A stretch of DNA of 64,000 nucleotides from Trichinella spiralis (lineage: Eukaryota > Nematoda > Enoplea > Trichinellida > Trichinellidae): NCBI GenBank assembly GCA_000181795.3, contig CM012954.1, positions 11,443,730-11,507,729 on the forward strand. The letters run 5' to 3'. The translations under genes were made by a program, and so were the position numbers. The notes under the pieces were generated by a model. The model made no database searches and was not told the DNA's origin. It saw only the letters and a program-made list of their open reading frames with translations. Position 1 is the first letter of the stretch; each line of letters opens with the position of its first letter. This document shows positions 37,761 through 53,863 of the stretch, piece after piece.

Positions 37761-37998
37761 TCACGCAATGCGTCGCCGTTACCTTATAATCAGGAGTACT
37801 GTAATTTTCAGGTACAAACTGTATTCATAACATTACTGTAAGTGAATATTTTTTCAAAATGATAGTTTATTTTTGCATCAGTTTCAGCAGTATCATATTG
37901 TATATGCAATCATATTGTATATAAAAATAAAAAATATTGGAAGAGTACAATTTATTTATTATGCAAGTGCAACTAAAAAATTCAGCAGTTGACGAATT
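37761..37998 (-). promoter_or_regulatory. Short tandem spacer between the protease stop and the cytohesin start
   Basis: Only 238 bases separate the trypsin-like gene from cytohesin on the minus strand. Read on that strand it contains AATAAATAAAT soon after the protease stop, then two possible 3' splice sites (TTCACTTACAG and AAAATTACAG) ahead of the cytohesin ATG. This would suit a trans-spliced downstream gene or a 5' UTR intron. No TATA box is obvious. Confidence 0.35.
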
Positions 37999-39361
37999 TT
38001 ATTTCAATAACGATTTCAGCCATTTCACTTGAGATGTAACTTTCGTATAGAAGCCAGGATGTTTACTATCACCACAGCCTTTTCCCAAGCTGACAATTCC
38101 CATCAACGTGAAAGTCTTTTTGTCTTTACAAACCAATGGTCCACCTGAATCACCCTAAAATAGACGAATGGAATTGAAATATTTTTCACATTTATAAATT
38201 GACATAAGAACGCACATTGCAAGAATCTCTATCACCAGCTTCACTTCCTGCACAAAACTGCTTTGTAGAATCAAATTTTGGCAAATTGCACTTGCTGTCT
38301 GAAAATATGTCCACATCTACTTGTTTCAGTGTTTTACTTGTGGCGCCATTTTCTGTAAAAGAAGGAATTTTTGAATTAAAAAAACATGCGATTTTAATTT
38401 TATTTTTAAAAAATTCTCACTTGATGTAGCACCCCATCCAGTTACATAGCATGTTTTTGGCAATTTGTCATCCTTTTTCGGCAAACATATTGGCGATATT
38501 TGCGGAGAATAAGCAACTTCTCTTTCCAATTCCAACACTGCGATGTCATTGTGCAAAGATCTAACGTCATATCCGTTCATGTGCACCTGCTTTACTTTAA
38601 CCTTTTGGGCAGAAGCTTCTTGTGCATCTATATCATGCGCTCCAAGTGTAACGGTAATTTTATCGGGAGACACAACCTGGGAGCTGTAAATGAAGTTTAT
38701 TGCAGATACAAGTGACAAAAGAAGATGATGAAACAATTAAAAGAAAAAAGAACAAACAGCATGTGTAAGCTTGTGATATTACTTTAAAGAAAGAAATCGA
38801 AAAATGTATAAAAATTTAAAAATAAACAGAAACACTTTAATTACCCTTGTTGTACACAGTGAGCCGCTGTGACTACAAATGCACTAGATGTGCCTGATTT
38901 ACCAGGCAACAGCGCACCGCCGCAACTTCCAGCACCGTTTCCAATTTGAATAGAAAGATGAGCTTGCCATGGATATGAATGGGGAACGGCATCACTACCG
39001 CCTACAATACGATTAGCCCCACCGGGTAATTTGGGTTCAATTTTAGGTATACCACATTCCTTTTTTGCCTAAAAATAACCATTACAAATTTGAAACGATT
39101 TGAACAATTTTTTCTTTTGGTACACAGGCTAAATATTATTAAATAAAATACGTTATACTTTTATTTTTGAACAACGACAAATCGGATAAGCAGGAAAAAA
39201 TTACTCACAAGTATTTAATAAAAAATCTCGCTTAATTCAAAATTTATTATTTAATAAAAATTGAAGAAGAACAAAATTCCCCTTGGTAAAAATCTTAAAT
39301 TGCCTACTTCAGAAACTGCAACTGCAGCCAACAAAACCGCAAGCAGCTGAAAACAATGCAT
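37999..39361 (-). CDS. Secreted trypsin-like serine protease (S1 family)
   Basis: Five exons: 39361-39308, 39068-38845, 38683-38421, 38352-38216, 38154-37999; 277 residues, a usual size for a single-domain S1 zymogen. Residues 1-17 are a signal peptide ([17 protein letters not shown]). Activation is expected after Arg38 (NR|IVGG). The triad is His88 (TAAHC), Asp139 (HNDIAVLEL) and Ser229 (GDSGGP). The residue six before the Ser is Asp223 (DSCNGDSGGP), the trypsin-type S1 pocket that accepts Lys or Arg. The usual Trp of VSWG is Leu (VSLGKGCG), an unusual change beside the S1 pocket. Digestive, immune or host-interaction roles are all possible; nothing in the context decides. Its stop is 238 bases upstream of cytohesin on the same strand. 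Confidence 0.92.
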
Positions 39362-40608
39362 TTCTATTTCAATTCTTCAGACAAGATAATAATTTTTCAT
39401 CAGCTTATAAACAACTTATAACTACACAATCGTTCGGATGACGTTCTCGAAAATAAATAAGTAATTCTATGCAAGCAGTGAAATATTCAAAGGTGCATTA
39501 TTTGTTCAGAATTCGTTGTTTGATAATCATTGTATTCATTTTTGGTGAAAAGAAAAGGCAGTTCATTGGAAAACAGAATAATAAAACAGTAGCTAAACAT
39601 CGAATAAAAACAAAACAGATAACAGATAATACCGTTCACATGCAAAACAATGTGTAAATACGGATAATATCAATTGAATTTTTACAAAAACAAACAATAT
39701 GAGAAGAAATTTTAATAAAGATTAATTGAAATGGATCATAGATATAAAAATTAAAAAATTAATAAACTGCTTACAGAATAGATATAAACCTGTGTTTGAA
39801 TAAACAAATGCAACAGCTTAAAAAACGAACTCGAGAGAAATTATTCTACTGATTTGCATTAATCTAGTGCAAATTGGAAAAATAATTGATCAAGCACAGC
39901 ATGCTGCTGGAAAATGCAAAATTGGAATTCAGGTTTGTTGATTTTATCGTAGAAGAAGACAAATTAAAAAGAAATACAAACCTCTACTGACGCTTAATTT
40001 CTTCAGCATTTCAGAAAAATGCAATGGGCATGTGAGATTCGTTAATTTTTTGAAACAAAATATTCACCTAAATAATACAGAATAAAAATGAAAGACTATC
40101 TATCTATCGAAAAGAATTTCAGTCAAAAGAGTGCAATATGAGAAACATCACTACAAAAAATTGATGCATGCTTATTCTTTGCAAATTTGTGGTTGCCAAT
40201 GAATCGAAGAGAAAATGAAACAGAATTCAACTGAATAGTATTCAGTTCCATTTGAAATTTGCTGTCAAATCAAAGAAATAAAATTTGAAATTTCAAATAC
40301 TTTACTCAGGCACAGCAGAGCTATAATATGATGAGCAAGTAAACTGATAAAAGTTTGCCTTCTTCACTTGGATAAAGGCAACAATTCTCACAATATTATC
40401 CCAACAAAGAAAGCACGAAATGCAAATTCGACCTTTCTGAAAAGTTCACTCATTAAAAATTAATAAACAGATTTCACTAATATTCAAATAAATTAATTAT
40501 CCAATTGAAAGAGAAATGAATATCAATCAGTTCAAATACGGCAACTTTTAACAATTTCAACGCGATGAGAAGAAACAAAACAACTGAAAAATGAAAATGA
40601 ACTGAAAT
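39362..40608. other. Intergenic between protease start and receptor stop
   Basis: About 1.2 kb of AT-rich DNA. I see no coding frame with a domain, no tRNA and no long repeat. It should contain the promoter of the protease (minus strand, near 39362-39600) and the 3' UTR of the receptor gene. Confidence 0.6.
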
Positions 40609-42830
40609 TTAAATGCAACCCCCAAATAGTCTGCACAGTGAGACGATGGATTCGCGCAAGTCTCCATTTATATAACAATACAGGACGCCATAGAAAGCTT
40701 CGATGATATCGGAAAAAACGTACAAAGTCATTCGAACAGTGTACATGGAGATAGTTCTGGTCACGAAGCATCCCCAGAGCAATGGCAAGCCTCGGAAAAT
40801 GAACTCTGAAAATACAATAATTGACAAACGACTTGTCACTGCCAAATAATCGTTGGCAAAGCTCCAAGTGGTACAGTGGACCTCTTTCCGACGTTTGACA
40901 TACGCTCTGAGCAGAGCCATGATGACAATTGCTACAGCGGCAAACAGCCCAAACATATGCATATACTTTTGAAATTTTTGATGATACCATGGTACCGCTG
41001 ACCAGTAAATACAGTTCTGCTTTATCATACAATCTGAGCGCAGTAGAAAAGTTTCTATCCAAGCTCCGATCACATAGAACAAACTCAACACGTAAACTGA
41101 TATTACGCCAAAAGTGGTCACCTTTTTCATGTTTTTCACTTCCAACAGCACTGCACACATGCGATCCACGGCCAAATATACAAGCAAAAATGGTCTCAGT
41201 ATGTAATTGAAGTAGCTTAACGTTACATCTGGATGCGTGAGAAGGCATTCTTTTACAGGAACCATAGGAAAATAGTTGCGCTTTCGTAAATTGCTGAAAC
41301 GGATTCCATTCAACAAATAGCCAATTCCATTCAACTGTAGAGCAAAAAAATAAGCTAAAAATGTCTGCATAAATTATAAAGAAATTTCTTAAAATTCAAA
41401 TGCAAATTATATATGTATATTTACTTATTCATTTATTTATTATTTGTTCATTATATTTTTATTCAACTAATACAAATGCAAAAATTTAGATCGATTTCCA
41501 ATTTCTCAGCTACCAATCTATTATAACTGTGATATAATTGTATTTTCTATAAACTACGTATATAAGAAATTAAAATGATCAAATTAAAATTTCAATTATT
41601 TCACATTAAAACTAATTTCTGAAAATGAGTTAAAATGTGATTTATCTATTTTGGTTGCTTTACTTTTAGTATCAGAATTGAAATGGAAATGCAATTATAA
41701 ACCATCTCAAAAATATCATCAAATCATTGGTTACTGGCCAGAGGTGGAAGGTTTCACTCCAGCCAGCTGAAAACTACAAACGCAGTGCAGATATTACAGC
41801 GAAGGAATAATATTTCCAATTTCAACGTTGGCAATATTTCAAAAGGAAAAAATTCTCATGAGAACACTGCAATGCGATCTAATTCTTTTCATAATCAAAG
41901 CCGAAGCTTAATTAAAATATTATTTGCTCAGAATATTAGAAACGTCAAACCAGAAGAAGACCGTACAATCAATAAAAAGCCCCTCCAACGCATTTCAACA
42001 ATATTAATTAACTCTATTTTTCATCTTTCATACGTTTTACTTATAAAATTAGATATCTTCACGCTGTTGTTAAAAAAAAACAAAACACTGATAAAAAATA
42101 TAATTAAGCTGAAATTCAATCAATTTCAAAAAGCCCTTTGATATTTAATCAAAAAATGAACAAATGATTTCTTCACTTCTGCTCGCTTTTGGCATTTACT
42201 TTTGACAGTTCTCTTCTACTAACAATATAAAGCTGTAAAACAAGTTATAAATTAAAAAATATTAAACATTATATTGAAAAAAATTCTTTCAAAATAAATA
42301 ATTTAAGCAAAAATCGTCAGCCGTTGGCAAAATTAGCTAACTAAATAATCGCAATATATAAACGCTAATGTCTGTCTACTTTTAAATGGAAAAATTAACA
42401 ACTGCACAAGCAGCAAATTGCATCACATTACCATAATTATAATCGAATTAATTGTTAATTAGCATTTTGTTCACTTTTATCCAAAAAAATGAACAGTAAT
42501 AAGTTTAAAGTTTCATCCACTTCCCATTTTTAAATGTACAAGATGAACATTCCATTCCCTTTCGGTTCTGTTTCAAGAAAAAATAATTACATTGAATTTG
42601 TTTGAGATTGAATTGAATCATTTCAAAAATAAAAAATCTCACATACCTGCTAGAAGAATCATTTCTGCGTTGAATCGACGCCTTGACAAGAAAACTGTTT
42701 CAATGAAAGTTACCGCTGAAATGGTCAAAACACCGCCCACTTGTCGTACAATCGTAACAAATGATGCAGACTGCATGGGCAGTTCGAAATGGTCCGTCAC
42801 GTTCACCTTGTAAAGACTTTTCTCCACCAT
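40609..42830 (-). CDS. Rhodopsin-like seven-transmembrane receptor (chemoreceptor-like)
   Basis: Two exons: 42830-42647 and 41354-40609, joining as LLA|AYFF; 309 residues. Seven hydrophobic segments follow in order: about 25-50, 62-80, 108-130, 140-160, 182-205, 225-255 and 268-290. The N-terminus has an NVT glycosylation site. A DRM motif (125-127) closes TM3 in place of DRY, with a Cys near residue 98 and another in loop 2 suited to the conserved disulphide. The last segment lacks NPxxY and reads YGVLYCYINGDLRESI. Size and style resemble nematode serpentine chemoreceptors (Srsx-like), but I cannot name the family with certainty. The acceptor ATTTTTAG at 41355-41362 was chosen because it restores the frame; an acceptor 8 bases further upstream would break it. 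The 1.3-kb intron holds nothing recognisable. Confidence 0.75.
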
Positions 42831-43836
42831 TTCTGATTTCTATCTAAAAACCATATAAATTTAAACATATATTAGAAAAAAAACGGTCATATTCTATTCA
42901 TATTTAAAACGTTGGTGAAAAATTGAACCATGTCACACTTGATGACGTTTACCGATCACATATGCAAAATACAGAAGTAATGAAATCTGCAAATAGCAAA
43001 TGATAAGCGACGTGAAAAAATTACCATCAATATTTTTCGCCTTGTTACAGCCGCTTTAAATGATGATTCATTATTCCAGACAAACGGCAGCAGAAACAAT
43101 TATATTGAAGAAGAAGCACAATGCCGCCTATGTGATAAAAATGTCCACACATCAGAAGAGATTTGGTTCTTCTTGTCGTAAAAATGGTGCTTCTTTTCAG
43201 TCGACATTTCACCATCAAGTTGCCTTGATCCCATTGGAAAATAGAAATTTACCAAAAGTGTATTTTTAATAATTCAAAATACAAACTAAAACAAACGCAG
43301 AATTCACTGTTTGTACAACTGTAACGTAGGGGAGTGTAAAAAGTCAACGGTCACAGGCAATGTTCTTCTCAATAAACAATAATTTAATTTCAAGCAACCA
43401 ATAGTCAACTATGCTTTACTGAAGCCTTCATTTGCCAGAAATAGAAAATCGTTCTTCTTTTTATAAAGCAAAACCCAATCCACGTTGTTCATACAACTAA
43501 TTCAGTTCAGCAGCAAGTATGAAATTATCTCATTACAAAACTTCCAACTAAATAAACTAATAAAATGGTGATTATCGCCATATTCGAAAAAAACCAAATA
43601 ATACAATCATACATCCAAATGGACTATTCTTCTTAGTATTGTGACAGTGAAAAATTATTTAACTACAAAAAAGAGAAGAGAAAAGTAATAAACCGACATA
43701 TAAATTTGTGATTTTATTAAAATCAAACATGCCAGTCGATATAAAAAAATATAATACAGGAAAAAGTGCATGTTAAATGATAAATGTGCAAATTAAAATT
43801 TTGTTTCATTAATTAGTATAGTATGCAAAATAATAC
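42831..43836. other. Intergenic between receptor start and MCM5 stop
   Basis: About 1 kb. A possible 3' splice site GGTTTTTAG (minus strand) ends 12 bases before the receptor ATG, and an AATAAA (minus strand) for MCM5 lies at 43713. A plus-strand frame of 69 codons (43060-43269) has no recognisable content. Confidence 0.55.
43713..43718 (-). terminator. Possible poly(A) signal of MCM5
   Basis: AATAAA on the minus strand, about 120 bases beyond the MCM5 stop codon. Confidence 0.45.
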
Positions 43837-47680
<3,844 letters not shown>

Positions 47681-48138
47681 TATTGAAAAACAATGATAAA
47701 AAGTGAGCCAACTTCGTTGGGATAAAAAAGTGATCTTCAAGTAACAAAACAGTAAGATTTTATTGAAATAAGTAGAACGCATTTATTTAAATTTCAAATA
47801 TTACAAAGTCATTTTATAAAGTAGATTAATTTATTAATTATTATAATTTCAATTTTAGTATAACATTTCAAATATAATATATTTTCAAATGTGAAATAAA
47901 GAAAAAACAATTCTTATTTTTTACAAAAAGCATATCTATTTGAAGTTGAAATGATTTCCTGAATACATTTATAGCATTGAAAATTTGTTGCAAAAAATTG
48001 TTTATCTTAAATTCACGTTCAAGTTTTACCTGCTTGCTTATCTAATGCATAGCTTTAGGGACATATAGTAATGCAGCTAACATTGTCATAACTAACACAT
48101 ATTAGTCGTGAATGAGATTACGCAACTAAAGTGAGCGG
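47681..48138. promoter_or_regulatory. Shared upstream region of MCM5 (minus) and ALDH (plus)
   Basis: 458 bases lie between the two start codons, so both promoters must sit here unless there are distant 5' exons. The DNA is AT-rich with no clear TATA box, and I found no E2F-type TTTSSCGC word, although MCM genes are E2F targets in other animals. A bidirectional promoter is inference from spacing only. Confidence 0.4.
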
Positions 48139-50572
<2,434 letters not shown>

Positions 50573-50944
50573 CGAAAATAGTAGTGTTTCGTTTACTTGG
50601 AATAATTTTCTTTCGATTTTATTTAGTCTGAGCTGAATTGACATGAATTCTTATCGAATAATGGTGGGCGCGATTTATCGTAATCGTAATGCAACAAGTA
50701 CTAAATAAACATTTCAGAGTAAGCTTTGTGGTTCCATTTGAAAACTGTCAACCGTTTATCATACAATGAAGAACTGTTGAATGGTTTGGTTGAAGTTAAT
50801 ATGTGTACATACAGGCAAATTAAATTTAGATAAACGGAAAATATCACAAACTATTTAAACGCATCAACAAGAACGTAACCGATAATTGCAGCAATCTTTT
50901 TTCTTTTGAAAGTTGTGCAGAATTTTTCTACAGAATTTCTGAAA
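50573..50944 (+). promoter_or_regulatory. Spacer between ALDH and the cathepsin gene
   Basis: 372 bases. AATAAA at 50704-50709 is a likely poly(A) signal for ALDH. A polypyrimidine-led 3' splice site TTTTTCTACAG ends at 50933, 11 bases before the cathepsin ATG, and there is no matching donor nearby. This fits a trans-splice acceptor or the end of a 5' UTR intron. Confidence 0.4.
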
Positions 50945-53360
50945 ATGATTGTTGCTGTTCTCCTGTTCACTCTGTTCTTACAACATTCCTACTCGGCATA
51001 TTATGAAGATCGATTTGGAACATTTCTAGGCAACGTGGACAAATTGAAAAATAAATTCGAAACAGATTGGCAGGTAATATAACAATAATGGAGCTGGTAA
51101 TTAATTATTGCATGGTGAGAATTATTTCTATTATTATTTTTTGTATTGTATAATAAACCTTGTTCATAATAAACTACTTATTGTCCCAATCATCTGTTGA
51201 AAGCAAAATCCTTGAAGAAAACAACAATAAAATCATATAATTACCTGTTCTTTATAACTTTGTCGACATCGATGGTTGAACGTTGTTTTTCTTTCTTCAG
51301 TCTGATTGTGACATTTCTTCATAATCAATTATGGATCACATTTTCAACAGCTAAAATAACCGTCACTGTTAAAAGAAAATATTTATTTGTTTGATATGAT
51401 AAATTAACGATGCGCAGCAGTGTAACGTAACAATTTAGTCGAGTTGCATTACGATAAAATAAAAGCAAATATTTATTTACATAGCTGATGCAACTCCATG
51501 TAGCAACTGTAAGTTTTGTTCGTGAATATATTTTCGAAATAAATTACTTATTTTCATGTTTCCTAATTATAATCATTATCAGAATAATGCCGAGAAGAAT
51601 GAAACTGAAATGAAAAACAAAACAAAACACTATCCCCATAAGCAGTTTGCCATAATTATTCCAATTGAACCTGACTTTCAATTTTCTACAGAATACTGAA
51701 AATGAAGAAAAATACAATTTCAGTAATTGTGCAAAGCGTTTTTTACTTTTTTCTGCAAAATAAGCTCAGCAATACAATCGATTGCATAATTTAAATATCT
51801 AAGCAGTATTTTTAAAAAGTTAAAAATCAAACATTTAAATTACAAGATGAAGTATTGTTCTATGGTAAAACCGATAACATTTTGCGTTCTTTTTCAATGT
51901 AATGAATAAGACATGCAAAAAAAACTAGAGAGCAGAAGAATGCACGTTTGCATTTAAAAAAACACCAACCCAATGAGACAAAGTTACGTACCGTTAGAAA
52001 ATTCAGTAATCAAAGTCCTATTTATAATATGTAAAATAGCTTTTTTCGTTTTTTTTTCATGAACAATACAACAAGAGTTAATGTAGCCTTTGAATGAGGA
52101 TAAAAAAATGTTTTTCATACAGTTTGGTTTGAACGAATATTTCAAAGGCATGTCGAAAGAGGATATTCGAATTCGTGTCGACGGTTTGTCAAAACAATTG
52201 GCAAAATTTAAATTGGCCAACAAAAGAGAAAACGCAATTCGAAATCAACAGAATTATACAGATGCAAAAAGTGAATCATTACCTTTGGAAGAGCATTTCG
52301 ACGCTCGTGAAAAGTGGCCAGAATGCAAGTACATTGGCTTCATCAAAGACCAGTCAACTTGTTCCTGTTGCTGGGTTAGTGGAGATTTTCTTTACCACTA
52401 TGATCAGTGGAAAATTATTTTGCTGTTCGATTTTTCTTCCTCCTCTTCTCACTGGTTGTTCATATCCACATTTAAGGCCATGTCCAGCGCTTCGGTGATG
52501 ACAGATCGAACTTGTATTGCATACAAAGGTGAACAGCAACCATTTCTGTCCGACGAAGAGCTGACTTCATGTTGTACAAGTTGTGGATATGGGTTTGTGC
52601 CGCTATGAAAATTTATTTTAAAAAGAAAAAAAAAGTTTTTCTTCTTACACCACATTTCAGATGCAACGGTGGTTTTCCGCTGTTGGCGTTCAAATATTGG
52701 AATGAAATTGGTGTGCCTACCGGTGGACCGTACGGTTCCAAATCAGGCTGCAAGCCATTTTCCATAGCACCGCCAACCAGCAGTTCGACTGCAGCACAGA
52801 CACCTCTGTGTCAACTGAAATGCATTTCTGATTACAAACGCAAACTGGACAAAGACCGTTATTATGGTATATATATATATATATATAACAATTAGGCAGA
52901 CTAACCAACAGACTAATCTTTTATTCCTAATCGTTATAAAAGGTGAAAGTTACTATCTGATTACCAGCTCTAATCAGCCTGTGAAAACCATTCAACGTGA
53001 AATTATGGATCATGGTCCGGTAGTGGCTGCAATGGAAATTTTTGAAAGTTTCTTGTATTACAAATCCGGAGTCTATTCTGCAAACAAGCGTAATGATGAT
53101 CCGTCGCTCGGTTTACACGCGGTAAAGCTGATCGGTTGGGGTGAGCAGAAGAGAATACCCTACTGGCTTGTCGTCAACTCTTGGAACACCACCTTCGGCG
53201 AACAAGGTAAACCGATCTAGTACAAATACAAAGCATACGTAACCACCAACAATGAAATCAATAATTTGAATATTTAAAATTAGGTTTATTCAAAATTCGA
53301 CGCGGTACCAACGAATGCGGTATTGAAAATCTGCACGTCACAGCTGGCCTCGCAGAATGA
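50945..53360 (+). CDS. Cathepsin B-like cysteine protease with a degenerate occluding loop
   Basis: Six exons: 50945-51073, 52123-52374, 52477-52592, 52661-52866, 52943-53206, 53284-53360; 347 residues. A signal peptide (MIVAVLLFTLFLQHSYSAYY) is followed by a short C1A propeptide and a mature enzyme from about FDAREKWP. The nucleophile is Cys126, but its loop reads DQSTCSCCW instead of DQGSCGSCW. Catalytic His293 (GLHAVKLIGWG) and Asn313 (VNSWNT) are present, as are CNGG and the C-terminal CGIE. Where cathepsin B has PCEHH, which gives dipeptidyl-carboxypeptidase activity, this protein has APPTSSSTAAQTPLC, without histidines. It is expected in lysosomes or gut lumen, or secreted. The acceptor of exon 2 was set at 52123 (WQ|FGLNEYF); an earlier acceptor at 52087 would add 12 residues. 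The 1.05-kb first intron shows nothing else. Confidence 0.88.
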
Positions 53361-53381
53361 GCAGGCAGGCAGGCAGGCGGG
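53361..53381 (+). repeat. GCAG tetranucleotide repeat abutting a stop codon
   Basis: GCAGGCAGGCAGGCAGGCGGG starts on the base after the TGA of the cathepsin gene. Confidence 0.8.
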
Positions 53382-53684
53382 CAAATTACACGAGAACAAA
53401 AACGTTTCTTCCGTTTTTTTCTTCCTACTTCAAACACAATTAATATAATAAAAGATGCTGTAAATGAAAAAAGAAAAAGAAAGAAAATTCCCAGAGAAAC
53501 ACTCGACAAATAAATTTAGACAACAATTGTTTATTCACTGGACAGAGGGATAATAAACATAAAAGGTGGATTACTCTAATTTCACTACTATAATTTTTGA
53601 TTTGCTTTTTTAATTCCAAACACACAAGCACATATACATACACATAGATAGTGTGTATTGATTGATGTATAGATATGCAAAGCG

Positions 53685-53686
<2 letters not shown>

Positions 53687-53716
<30 letters not shown>
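53687..53716 (+). repeat. TG dinucleotide microsatellite, 15 units
   Basis: An uninterrupted (TG)15 in the 3' region of ZSWIM8. Likely polymorphic in length. Confidence 0.9.
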
Positions 53717-53719
<3 letters not shown>

Positions 53720-53863
53720 ATAAGAAAAGAGTTGTTTGTGTATAGTGAGAGAGAAAGAGAGTAGTAGTATATGTAATGGTATGAGGGTATTATTGCGTAC
53801 TGTGGGCCATCATCAGCCTTAGTGCCAAACAGTTAGCAACTGAACAATGAAAACTTTTCTTCA

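Larger units (their letters stand above)
53361..53863. other. Convergent 3' spacer between cathepsin and ZSWIM8
   Basis: The two genes end toward each other. AATAAA at 53447-53452 (plus) suits the cathepsin and AATAAA at 53530-53535 (minus) suits ZSWIM8, leaving about 80 bases between the signals. Also here: GCAG repeats at 53361-53381, directly after the cathepsin stop, and TG repeats at 53687-53716. Confidence 0.6.

Noticed and set aside
41355-41370. Receptor exon 2 starting at the acceptor ATGCAG|ACA
   Set aside because: With the exon 1 donor at 42646 this acceptor shifts the frame out of the transmembrane reading; the acceptor 8 bases downstream (TTTTTAG) keeps it.
41785-42141. 118-codon plus-strand frame inside the receptor intron
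   Set aside because: Starts at GTG, is Lys/Asn/Ile-rich like random AT-rich DNA, and has no motif.
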